Source: Leptodontidium sp. MPI-SDFR-AT-0119 (Eukaryota; Ascomycota; Leotiomycetes; Helotiales; Leptodontidiaceae). From it: a stretch of 64,000 nt of DNA. The stretch covers positions 1,674,001-1,738,000 of the forward strand of contig JAHLEZ010000002.1 in the NCBI GenBank assembly GCA_020726505.1. Direction: 5' to 3'. Below the pieces are notes generated by a model. It had not been told where the DNA came from. It was given only the letters and a program-made list of their open reading frames with translations, and searched no databases. How positions within the stretch are numbered: the stretch's first letter is position 1; each line of letters begins with the position of its first letter. Made by a program: the position numbers and the translations under genes. Below are positions 13,795-23,447 of the stretch, one piece after another.

Positions 13795-14112
13795 CTGGAG
13801 GGTTGTAAATGGTTATCACCACTGGAGGGCAATATCAGAAGAGAGTTGTGGTCGTGTTGTGCGCGGCGAGCTGTTGGCAGAGTGAGGCGCAGAAGATGGT
13901 GGGGGAACACGAGTACTAGATGGAGTGGAGAGGTCTCGTACTTCGTACTGTAATGTACGAGTATCAAAAGTGAATGAAGCCTTGGCTGACGGCCGACGTC
14001 CAAGCGAGAGGGAACACCAGAAGCTTGCAGCCTTGAACAAAAGTTTAGAGTTCTACAACCACCACTCGTTCTTCAACCGCGACGCAACGCCACAGATAAA
14101 AAACGAAGCCTC
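13795..14112. promoter_or_regulatory. Bidirectional promoter region, GGA / TSR3
   Basis: The 318-bp gap between the divergent start codons must contain both core promoters. No TATA box is obvious, consistent with two housekeeping genes. No other gene fits here. Confidence 0.55.
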
Positions 14113-15291
14113 ATGATGGTCCGACACAAGAAGGATGGTTTCTCTTCGCGAGGAGGCAAGAAATACAGTAATGCGCCGAAGAGACAAGGCCCACGATACG
14201 ACGACGAAGACGAAGAACACCCCGCATCTCGCCCCTCCTTCAAAGCAGCATGTTGGGATCTAGGACACTGTGATCCAAAGAGATGTTCTGGGAAGAAGTT
14301 GATGAGACAAGGACTCATGCGTGAGCTTCACGTTGGTCAAAAGCACTCCGGAGTCATCATCAGTCCGAATGCGAAACAAACCGTCTCCCCCGCCGATCGA
14401 GAGCTCATGGAGCAGTACGGAGCTGCTGTCGTAGAATGTTCGTGGGCGCGAATAAAAGAGGTTCCATGGCCAAAAATTGGAGGGAAATGCGAGAGATTAT
14501 TACCATATCTGGTGGCTGCGAATAGTGTCAATTATGGCAAACCTTGGAGGTTGAATTGCGTGGAGGCTTTGGCCGCGGCATTCTATATCTGCGGGCATCC
14601 AGATTGGGCGGAACAGATCCTGGCACCATTTTCGTATGGAGAGGCATTCTTGGAGATCAACTCGTCGATTTTGAAGAGATATGCGGCTTGCAAGGACGAG
14701 GCGGAGATTAAGAAGGCAGAAGAGGTGTGGATGGCGAGGCTAGAAAAGGAATATGCGGACAGTCGAGGCAATGGGGAGGACGGGCCAGAGACAGACATGT
14801 GGAAGGGTGGAAATTCGAATCACCGGATGCCAGTCAGCTCGGATGACGAAGATGACGATGAGGACGAAGCACGCGAGGGGAGTGAGGATGAGATTGATGG
14901 GATATTCCTAGGCAAGAAGCCAGAAAAGGTCAACCTGGCAGAACCAGATGAAGAAAAAGATCCGTTCGACATATCAGACGACGAGGATGACGAAGAGGAG
15001 ATGGCCGAGTTGAGAAGAAAAGTACTTGCCGCCAAACCATTCTCCAATCCTTCAGACGCAGGCCAGAAGAAACAACCAGAGAAAATAGCTCGACCAGTTC
15101 CATTGAAAGAGGATTCAGAGGTCGAGCCTGATTCTGATAACGGGGATGACGATGAGTTTGATAATATCATTGATGCAACACCTGTCACAGACAGGATTGG
15201 TATCAAGGCAAAACAGAGGAGCAAGGCAGAGGAACCTCTTGCTAGTGCAGTCTTCTCCAGGACCGTTGTTGGAGCTCCCAAGAAATGGTAG
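14113..15291 (+). CDS. TSR3: 18S rRNA aminocarboxypropyltransferase TSR3
   Basis: This is a single uninterrupted ORF of 392 residues. A basic N-terminus precedes the TSR3 core at about 43-215, with recognisable blocks: WDLGHCDPKRCSGKKLMR, LSP/ISPNAK with adjacent SPADRELM, ECSWARI, RLLPYLVAANSVNYGKPW and LNCVEALAAAFYICG. TSR3 uses S-adenosylmethionine to transfer a 3-amino-3-carboxypropyl group onto the N1-methylpseudouridine of 18S rRNA, a late cytoplasmic step in 40S subunit maturation. The C-terminal 160 residues are a low-complexity acidic Asp/Glu-rich tail, common in fungal orthologues. The start is one of two adjacent ATGs at 14113. No introns are needed. Confidence 0.95.
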   Translation: MMVRHKKDGFSSRGGKKYSNAPKRQGPRYDDEDEEHPASRPSFKAACWDLGHCDPKRCSGKKLMRQGLMRELHVGQKHSGVIISPNAKQTVSPADRELMEQYGAAVVECSWARIKEVPWPKIGGKCERLLPYLVAANSVNYGKPWRLNCVEALAAAFYICGHPDWAEQILAPFSYGEAFLEINSSILKRYAACKDEAEIKKAEEVWMARLEKEYADSRGNGEDGPETDMWKGGNSNHRMPVSSDDEDDDEDEAREGSEDEIDGIFLGKKPEKVNLAEPDEEKDPFDISDDEDDEEEMAELRRKVLAAKPFSNPSDAGQKKQPEKIARPVPLKEDSEVEPDSDNGDDDEFDNIIDATPVTDRIGIKAKQRSKAEEPLASAVFSRTVVGAPKKW

Positions 15292-15644
15292 CACAATGAA
15301 AAATTTACCAGCTTGGTTCATGAAGTTCGATAGAGCCAATGTGTTCTTGAAATGTGATGAGTCTTGACGCCAGTGCGTTACACACGCATGATGTGATGTG
15401 CTTTCTCTGCCATTTTACCTCGAGTACGGCTGTATGTTATGATCAGTGTGTTCCTCAAAGCCCAAAATATTCAAGAGTTACATTTGATTGCCCAATCTTG
15501 ATTTTCTGGCGACGCAATTGAAATGTGATAGCTTCCCATCTGTTGCCTGACACTAGTTGCTGACTCAGCCTTGAAACAATTCTTGCGTTGTTTCAGTTTC
15601 ATCTTCCCCTCCTTCATTCACTGTACTCCAATTGCAGTAGCACG
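15292..15644. other. TSR3 3' flank, no gene seen
   Basis: About 350 bp follow the TSR3 stop codon before the first decayed reading frame. This is probably the TSR3 3' UTR and spacer. No RNA gene or repeat is recognised. Confidence 0.5.
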
Positions 15645-16210
15645 ATGTCACTTCTTTCCATTCCAACGGAAGTCATCATTGAGATTTTGTCAAGCAAGAC
15701 ACTCCAAGTTCGACCTTAACAGCACAGTGTGTCCGACGATGATGTCCTCAAAATCTGGGAAGGTCGTGCGGATAAAGGTGATCCGAAGACTCAGTTACTA
15801 CTAAACCTCATGGATATGTTAGCGAAAGCTATGGCTATGGCCAACGAGGCACAAAAAAAAAAAAAAAAAAATTTTGGAATAGCTGAAACGATACTCAAAA
15901 GGGCTGCAGGGGCTGCATTGAATGTACGTCCCCTAAATTTTGTTGGCAGATTTGTTTAGAACTCGCTTACGCCTATCAAATCAATCAGGGTTGTGAGTGA
16001 GAGTTGTCCAAAATCGACATGAAGGACAAGATCGAATTCGTACGGTACATGATGCGACCAATGGTCAGGCATAGTCTCGAACTCAAAGGCGTTCTTGACG
16101 CAATGGGTAGTAATTCCACACTTTCCACGAATCAAAATTCGGTAATATGATATACTGACAACCATTTCAGGTCCAGATGTCACCACGAAGTCAACGTCGA
16201 CCTGATTTCT
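15645..16210 (+). pseudogene. Decayed F-box-start / repeat-like protein gene
   Basis: An ATG at 15645 begins MSLLSIPTEVIIEILSSKT, very like the start of an F-box protein and of the F-box gene 1.6 kb downstream. A TAA stops the frame near 15717. The same frame continues with a helical repeat-like stretch (DDDVLKIWEGRADKGDPK, then ETILKRAAGAALN), interrupted by a 19-A homopolymer. A later segment (LELAYAYQINQGCE, then KDKIEFVRYMMRP) carries an in-frame TGA near 16000. The helical segments resemble Sel1/TPR-like solenoids, but the family is not certain. I read this as a pseudogene rather than an expressed gene. Confidence 0.45.
15853..15871. repeat. Poly(A) homopolymer, 19 nt
   Basis: Nineteen consecutive A residues interrupt a formerly coding frame. 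They would encode a Lys run, and the tract is a plausible site for slippage or assembly error. Confidence 0.85.
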
Positions 16211-16388
16211 TGAGCAATTCGTGGCATCACAACCAGATGTACCCTTCACTGGCACAATATCAACACACTCTCTCCATATTTCCGACGCTAGAAACGCTCG
16301 TTTGGGATGGGCTGCTAGGACAGCTGTTACTGGAACAGGTCTAAATTTTATCCCTGTACCTAGGCCAATGATTGCAACCCCCGTGTAT

Positions 16389-16613
16389 TATGGAGTGCCT
16401 GCGTTCTGTGCCTTATGAACTTTTCACCCTCGTCCCATCGAGACCATTCTTCCCACGCGGGTTCCTCTGGGACGAATGTTTCCACCTTATGCCAGTCGCA
16501 GATTGAGATTTAGATGTTGCTCTCGAAGTTGTCAAGAGTTGGTTCAACCTGATGGACGAAGATGGATGGATTGTCCGCGAACAGATCCTCGGTGCCCCAT
16601 CTAGACACTTTAC
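16389..16613 (+). pseudogene. Relic of glucosidase I (GH63) C-terminal catalytic region
   Basis: One frame reads [20 protein letters not shown], then [11 protein letters not shown], an in-frame TGA, then DLDVALEVVKSWFNLMDEDG and WIVREQILGA. This is unmistakably the catalytic segment of mannosyl-oligosaccharide glucosidase (glucosidase I, ER N-glycan trimming), where the family has DWD in place of the stop. Only about 75 codons are recognisable. The preceding and following sequence does not continue the family, although the downstream frame stays open to 16881. It is a truncated copy and cannot make a working enzyme. The functional gene is presumably elsewhere in the genome. Confidence 0.8.
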
Positions 16614-17260
16614 TACAGGTAGAGCGATGAAGTACTGGGAGTTGAGAGACTTCAAGGATTGCAAGACAACAATGACAACACAACCAGCATTCTCATCCCC
16701 GTCCAGAATTCCAGAAGGGAGTAAAGCTAACGACTTCCCCACAGTCGCCGCGTTCGGAAATGAACTCGATATAATGGCAACATCAGCTCGCATGTACCTC
16801 TTGCTCGCCGTAACGAAAGCTGGGAGTTTATTCCCGCGCGGATCGGATCTCCGTAGGGGGATACGCACAACTCATGCTTAGGTTTTTCCACTTTGACGTT
16901 TTAGACAAAATATTCAAGCCGAATACGTTTGTACTAGAGAAGGGTACTGACTTTATAAGAGAGTGCAAAATTCTCACGAGAAGTTCATTTCTTATTCGAA
17001 GAGCTATGGTGTCCAGCGTAAGTATACAGACATGGGGCTTTATTAAGGCATGATGATCTTGTCAATTGGTTGAACGTCTGGGTTCAAGACCTGACTAAGC
17101 GCAGGGTACATCACTTTACTTTTGCCTGAATCCGGTTCTCCATTCAACATATCAGTCGCGACTATTAGCACCGGACAGAGAAGATCTTTCGTCCCATAGT
17201 ATTATTGGAGAACAATTGCTAAGTCTCTAACAGTGCAGTGTATGACATCGAACATCCAAC
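16614..17260. other. Non-coding or decayed sequence between relics
   Basis: The open frame continuing from the GH63 relic to 16881 has no recognisable motif. The remainder up to the F-box start contains no supported gene and presumably includes the former F-box promoter. Confidence 0.4.
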
Positions 17261-18568
17261 ATGTCGCTTCTAGACCTTTCGACTGAGATTCTGACCCAAA
17301 TATTGTTTCATGGCGGCGATGGATTGCTTGCCCCCAAAGCCTTGTTCTCTATCATCCTCACTTGCAAGCGGTTGTATCAAATCGCCCTTCCCTCCCTCTA
17401 TCGAAACATCCATGCCTGGTTTCTATTAAGAAGGCCGACATTGATGCCCCAAATTGAAAGTATCATCAGGACTTTCACTCACCACCTAGACACTTGGGTT
17501 CAGACGCTTGTACTCTCGTGGGACAGGTCAAACCAGGACCCACCCACTGAGTTCCTTAAGCTGGTACCGAAATTTCCTTCGATGCAACAGTTGACTTTGT
17601 TTCCTCACGGTGCGGCGTGGGATGATGTGCCTCTGACGAACTTCCTGGACCACTGCCACGAATTTGCGTCTTTACAACATGTGAAGATCAATAACCCACT
17701 CCTGACAACGATGAACATCGCCAAAATTTACGCAATTCCCAATCTCTCCACCTTGGTTGTAGACGACTTCAGAATGCCAAAGGATGCGGACTTTGTTCGA
17801 CCACCAGATGACTACAAACCGACGAAACTAGCGTCTATTGAGTTTCGCCGAACAGATTGTCTTCCAATTGGTTCTATGTGAAGTATTTGCTTCAAAATCA
17901 TCCTCTACTGAAGACTCTTCGCTGGTCGATACAAAACACTCGCTATCGATGCGATCGGTTCGACTCAAAGGCTGTCTCTAAAGCATTGTCGGCACTACGT
18001 CCTTACCTCACCAAATTGCATATTTCATATGATAACTCCTATTACGTCGTCAACGATTGCCAGTTAGACTTATCTGACTTTATCGCACTTCAATCTCTCG
18101 AGATTCATGAGAGAATCACATCGGCGAGAAATGCCCCAGCAACACCACATCACAGCCGGCAGGATCTGCCTGGTAGACTTCCGGACTCTCTTCAAACATT
18201 GAAGGTTTGTCTATCATCTCGTTAGTCTTAGGGATTCATATTTGCAGGAGGAATGCCTTTGCTAACACCTTTCTTTCAAGATCTCATTCGATCCAAATTC
18301 ACAGGCCTTACAGGAGCAGCTTTCGGGGCGGGTAGACTACAGCTGGATCGTGGCATTGGCTCGAAACAAGGAGCTTATGAACACTCAGCTATCAACAATC
18401 GACTTGAAAGAACGTGCTTGCTGAGCTGTGGAGCGCAGTCCTGCGTGGGAGGGGAAGCCTGTCAAGATCCCAGACCTTGTGGAGTGGGTCTATCCTGAAG
18501 ATATCATCGAGACATTTCGAAGGTCAGGCATTAAGTTGAGAGTTATGTTGAGAGCTTCCTTGGACTGA
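17261..18568 (+). pseudogene. F-box protein gene with frameshift and internal stop
   Basis: The frame from 17261 starts with an F-box (MSLLDLSTEILTQILF, then TCKRLYQIALPSLYRN at about residues 28-43) and leucine-rich helices up to a TGA at 17879-17881. The sequence then continues in another frame (YVKYLLQNHPLLKTLRW) from about 17870 to 18206. A good GT-AG intron with branch GCTAAC leads to an exon starting ISFDPNSQALQEQ at 18282. That frame meets TGA at 18422-18424 and then resumes as PDLVEWVYPEDIIETFRRSG to a stop at 18566-18568. F-box proteins link substrates to SCF ubiquitin ligases. Two lesions in 1.3 kb argue for a pseudogene; a sequencing indel could explain the first one but not the second. 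Confidence 0.6.
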
Positions 18569-18913
18569 AGGCCTTGCGGTCCTATTCTCCCTATGTACCC
18601 TCTCACAAATTAATGACTGACGTATCAAATCTTGTGTGTGTGCAGTAGGCTACACGGCGAACTATTCCTAAGGGTATGCAGTCTCGTGTTTGTCGCTTAT
18701 ATTCAGTGCATGAATCTGTCTACGACTAGCCGCCGTTGCGATACAGAGACAGGAATTGTTTTGGATTTTACTTGACAAAAGTATGGTACAGTTTCCAAAG
18801 CACCCCGCCGGCACTCGCAGATGATCCTCGCACGAAATGGTTGTTTCGGGTTCTCCAGACAGACACAGTATGCCGCAGCTCTCCCATAGCAGTGCCCCCC
18901 AAAAATGCGTCCC
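18569..18913. other. Intergenic, convergent 3' ends
   Basis: This short stretch lies between the end of the F-box relic and the 3' end of the minus-strand metallopeptidase-like gene. No coding or RNA feature is recognised. Confidence 0.5.
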
Positions 18914-20415
18914 CTAGGCATCAAAGTACTTTGCCATGAGTGTTGTGCGAGCGCTGCTGATGCGTTTTCGAACCTTTCCAATGACACCGGATGGTCCTCC
19001 TGCTGGACCTGCGATTGGTGCATCAAGTGGTCTTGCCTGCCCGGTAGAGTAGCCCATCTTGGCCCCGTTCCGAGCCAGATACACAGACAGTGCAGCCCAG
19101 GCGTAGTCTAAGATGCATATATCAGTACTCATTCATCATAAGATGGCGTCAGTTTCTCTCACTCTGGGGATTGTTTGCAATGCTGACTCCTTGTGCCTCT
19201 ACTGTGCTTACTGTTTGCAAAGTTACGCCTTCATCGCGTTTTGGTCTTCTAGATTCATTGATTGAGAACTTACCCAGCGCGAGCAAAAGTATGTCGGTCG
19301 CGGAATCTGCCAGTTTGTAAGCAGGTGACAGAGATGGAGATCAAGGCGCTCACCTGCTTGCTTTTCTTTCGCACGTATGAAATTTGCCGGATTTCCTGGC
19401 CAGTCTGGATTGACATTGCCGTTCGTGTCCTTGGGCTGGAGCTCAGCCGGGGGGAGCCACTTCTCGAGATCCTGACTCATATGTCCCGCTACGCCCAAGT
19501 GAAATATTTCGTGTATAAAAGTCAGCGATTTTGGTCGGATTAAGTCGAGATATGTTGACTCGTCGCTGTGGCTCGTATCTAGCCTGTTTTCGTACCTGGA
19601 AAAGAACCCCGGGGAGCAAAGTGTCAGCGCACGAGTAACTTCATTGTCTCCGCGGAGAATAAGTGATGTGGAGTATGCTGCTGTCTTTTAGTTGTCGCAG
19701 GCTTGGACCACTTTTGCTGGGTCGGCGTCACCGATGTTATACTTTTGAATATCTCTCGACAAGTAGGCTTTTGCCTAAATTCGAGTCAGTTAATCTATTG
19801 CAACGAAATGCTTTGAACATGTCCCTGAAGCTGGAAAATGAATCGATTGCCCAAACAGGGTTCGCTTGATGTGAAGACGTCACCCTCATACAACAATGAA
19901 ATCGGTCTTACCGTCCCTAAGCAAGTCAGTACGTCAATTCCATGGCAAGCTCAACAGCACTATGTGACTTACCTTGAACGAGTTTGATATTATTTTCGCC
20001 AAGAATCACGTCGGCGACTCTTGCCGGAGAGACTGTGTCACTAGACCACGAATCTTTAGGTATTCGTTTCTATCTTCTCCTATGAACACGATCACAGGAT
20101 CCATTCGTTTTGTTTCCCCGTCATTGTTTGGGAGAAGGTCTCCTCAATCCATCAATGTCTGGAATAACATGGTGAAGAAACCACTCACAACCCCCATCAT
20201 ATGGAACATATTCCGCCCAGTCGCTACCGCAGAATAACCATGTTTTGAACTCTTCGCGAGGAGTGCCTTGCACGAATAGCTGCAGATTCGCAAAACCACC
20301 CGAAATTTTCCTTAGCATCAATTCCAATACCGAAGGTAGGATTGAGCATACCTTGAATCTGTGTGAGCAAGTTGTAGTTTTTCTCGTACCGCGTTCCGGT
20401 CATGGCATCATTCAT
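18914..20415 (-). pseudogene. HExxH metallopeptidase-like gene, probably degenerate
   Basis: The 3' half is clear. A HEIFHLG zinc-binding motif (codons at 19513-19499) follows RPKSLTF and an ALTLCSPGFF segment, as in M35-like/lysine-specific fungal metallopeptidases. The exon ending at 19354 joins in phase to a 33-nt exon (19306-19274) and a last exon (19107-18914) that begins DYAWAALSVYLA and ends MAKYFDA. Upstream, FCGSDWAEYVPYDGG and similar pieces are in shifting frames, a TAA (19690-19688) interrupts CDN-KTAAYS, and further stops occur near 19790. The ATG at 20415 would overlap the start of a plus-strand frame, so the true 5' end is unresolved. No signal peptide was found. A CAA-to-TAA change would fit C-to-T decay, but complex splicing remains possible. 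Confidence 0.5.
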
Positions 20416-20970
20416 CTGGAAACCGAACCAGTATTACTCTGCCGATGCCACTGCAACCAAGTGGATCGGAGTTGGTACTATCATTGTGCAAACCATTGCT
20501 CAGATGAGTGGCCTGGCTCAGATGACGGTCACGACGTCAGCTGTTATTGCTGTCAGTACTGCCACAGTCGCACCAGATGGGGTCGAAGTCGGAGATGTTA
20601 CTATCATCATCACACCCAGTGCAAAGCTACAACTCGAAGAACTTTTCAAAAAGATCGCAACTGCATGTGGAGCAGCTAAGCTCAAGTCACGACAGGCTGA
20701 AAGCTGTGTTGCCGACTACCTCCTTGAAGAGCCGCAACTGAGAGCATCATAAGCGATGTAGCTCTCAGTAAGTTTGTAGATAGAGCTAGTAACCTGTGCC
20801 CGGCTCGTGTGGGACGGAATCACGGATTTTGAAATTGCCGAGGAAGGTGGTATTCTGGTAGGAGGTGTTGCCTGTGCTTTCATAGGATATTTCCTCTGGG
20901 ATTCGAGCGGCTCAGACGCAAGCGAGTTCCTGATGTTGTAAAGATTGCAGCCAGCCACATTTTAACTCAG
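20402..20970 (+). pseudogene. Frameshifted 5' remnants of an unknown cysteine-containing gene
   Basis: Three overlapping frames carry protein-like sequence in order: one from 20402 (TATKWIGVGTIIVQTIAQMSG, then AACGAA-type and SCVADYLLEEP), one around 20730-20830 (ATESIISDVALSKFVDRASN) and one around 20800-20935 (RLVWDGITDFEIAEEGGILV). They switch frame without usable introns. They look like the upstream exons of the gene at 21008-22201 broken by small indels. Function is not recognised. They overlap by 14 nt, head to head, with the metallopeptidase-like relic. Confidence 0.4.
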
Positions 20971-21007
20971 ACCGTCGACCCTTCATCTACGTCTACCTCC
21001 GAACAAC

Positions 21008-22201
21008 ATGGCCAAACCCCGCCGCCCGTTCTTTTACAACTTCTACAATACTATCGCCGATCCCTTTGATACGGCGAGCGCTCAAGCCCTGGCAACAGCT
21101 CTCCAGAACAGATACGCCTCCTTGTCATCAGTCGCCGTGATTGCTGCGACGACAGCATTGCCGAATGCTTGCCAGTGCGTTCAAGTCGTGGCAGCAGATG
21201 AAACTTTAGGTGCTTTTGACTGTACAAACCTTGATGATGAGACGAAATACGATGTATGATCTCGTCTCCATCCATCCAAGATGTACAATCCTGTTCTAAC
21301 TTTGAATCTCTAGGTTGTGACTTTGACCGAAGGAGGCCCGGCACCGATTCCAGCCCCAACTGGCCCTGCACTCACTCCTGATACTCCAGCACCGGTGGGT
21401 TGCAACTTCGAACAACCAGATCCGGCAACTGAAGGCAAGGTACGACCAGTGAACCAGAAATTCAACTTTGGCAGCACCTTCAATTGTGTTGATGCTCAGA
21501 AGGCGAGTCCCAAGTTTTGCAAGGAGGTACCGTACACAACTAAAGACTTGTTGAAAAATTGTGTCTCTCAACAATCCTACGTCGTTGTTGGTGGGGTAGT
21601 CAATAATGGAGGCAGCGATCGTGTAATAGGTACACCCGAGAGAATCTTTCTCTCCATGCGATGGGATCTGGGGGTCTGTCCCAATGATGTTTGGTGGGCT
21701 CGAAATACTGCCGAGGGCGATGGATTTGAGACTTCGGAGGCTGCCAAGTATCTCAAAAGCGACGGAGCCTATGAAGACTGTGTTCAGGGGTTTACGACTG
21801 CTTTGAGTGAATGTAAGTCGCTCGTTTTCTGCGCCAAAATATCTCAAGCTAACACTTTACGTAGGCGAGGGAAAGGAAGCAAAGACACATGGATCGAAGA
21901 TTCAGTACAAGTGTATGGAATTCCTTATGTTTGAGAACAGCGATGTGAAGTTTCAGTTCCCCTGTAATAGCGATGTATGGTAGATGGAACTGTCATCATT
22001 GAGGGTCAGATATGCTATAGCCGGTGCTAGAATAACTGAAGCTATTTTCAAAATTAGGATCTTGTAAAGAGTCTAGGGAATGGCGACAAGACTTTATTCC
22101 AAACCAAATATTTGGGATGGTCAAAAGATGACTTGAAGAACTACCGCATCCTGGCTCCTGGTCCATGCAAACGTGTGAACTCCAGTTCCCTATGCCAGTA
22201 G
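21008..22201 (+). CDS. Unknown protein with conserved cysteines
   Basis: Four exons (21008-21253, 21314-21812, 21865-21974, 22058-22201) join in phase to 332 residues. Residues 90-125 are a Pro-rich linker. The remainder has many Cys (for example VGCNFEQP, FNCVDAQ, FCKEVP, KNCVSQQ, GVCPNDVWWARN, YEDCVQGF, YKCMEF, FPCNSD, GPCKRVN), suggesting a disulphide-bonded extracellular fold. The usual start (MAKPRRPFFYNFYNTIADPF) is not a signal peptide, so the true N-terminus may lie in the broken frames just upstream. I do not recognise the family. It resembles other large secreted hypothetical proteins of plant-associated ascomycetes only in general composition. It might be an intact C-terminal part of a decayed gene. 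Confidence 0.5.
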
Positions 22202-23447
22202 CTTCACCAAAGTGGTGCAAGGTTCAAAATCTTCATCGTGCTAATTTTACACAGTAGATACCTGTGGTTGGTTTGAGTGCGTGATAGTGTTTCATGTGAC
22301 ATTTTTCCTTTGCATCGCAAACTGGAGGCGAGAATGATGAGACTTGAGGTGAATCTTTAATCACGTGACTATGCACCTTCTTGGGTTCCACTTTGTTAGA
22401 GATGTTGTTATTCCAACTCTACCATCAATTATTTCTTAGAAGAGCCTTTTCATTGAATATTCCGAGGTGACGGCATCGTCTCTGAAATTCTGGCACAGGT
22501 ATCTAGGTAGACCCAATGAGAAATTGACATACGCATACGTCACGTGTTGAGCCTCAACACTTGCTATTTTTGTTTTGTTGCATATCGCAAATCTGACGAG
22601 AGTTCCAGAAACACGAAGATTCTTCTCTGAGTATTCCCAACCTTCTAGAACTTCGACAAGTCGCTAGTTGGTTTTCCCGAAAGGTTCGAATTATCCAAGG
22701 TACGGGTTTCAAAGATCTGGAATTTCAGGATCTTTGGATTGATACTCAATGAACATTATTCTCGAATGCAACTTTTGTTTTGTTCAGTTCTAGGTTGTTT
22801 ATTTGTTTTCTGAAAATAGATGCCCCCGAATTCAAGCCTCAGGTTCGATATGCTAATCTGTAACCGAAATTAGAACTCGTATCTTCTGCCGTTTCTTCTT
22901 TAAGTCCTTCGTTTCTTTCTCTTTCTTCATCTTTTCCTCTGCGACTTTGCTCTTCAAAGCTATTATTGTTATTCCATTTTAGGTGCAATATCTGAAGTTT
23001 ACTCCCAGTGGAGAAGAGTAATGCTCTTGCTGCTAGGCACATGGGCGAATCTCGATTCTTTTCTATTTCGATCTGTATCTGTACTTCTTTGATCTGGTGG
23101 TATACCCTCAGATCACTTATAATATCATTGATTTGTAGCTCGAGTAAATCTAAATAAGGTAATAAATCTTTAGCATCATACATTACTTCTACCTCTCTGT
23201 CATCCTTCCAACAATCGAGCCTTCGATTCAAGCGGAATACCTCAACGCACTCACGTGCCTCATTACTCCGTGAGTTCCGTATCCGCAGAACCCCGCCACT
23301 TAGGTACACCCCACCAAGCCAAGAACGATATCTGATTCGTCCATAACAACGAAATCCCACTCTCAAAAGCTTCATTTCCAGATCTGACTCCTCGATGAGA
23401 GTCTTGATTATCAACAAATCGCAGCCGTGCGAGCTTGGCCGAAGCCG
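22202..23447. other. Upstream region of MFS gene; weak minus-strand ORF inside
   Basis: About 1.25 kb of AT-rich sequence. A minus-strand frame at 22839-23486 (215 codons from a TTG, first ATG near 23474) reads as a charged, helical protein with no recognised family, and its start overlaps the MFS start on the other strand. I cannot decide whether it is real. The rest should contain the MFS promoter. Confidence 0.35.

Noticed and set aside
14820..15296. Minus-strand Ser-rich ORF over the TSR3 tail
   Set aside because: Direct antisense of the acidic GAN/GAY-rich tail, which yields Ser runs; not a gene.
19648..19660. CTCCGCGGAG palindrome resembling a NirA site
   Set aside because: It lies inside the decayed metallopeptidase-like gene, far from any nitrogen gene; most likely chance.
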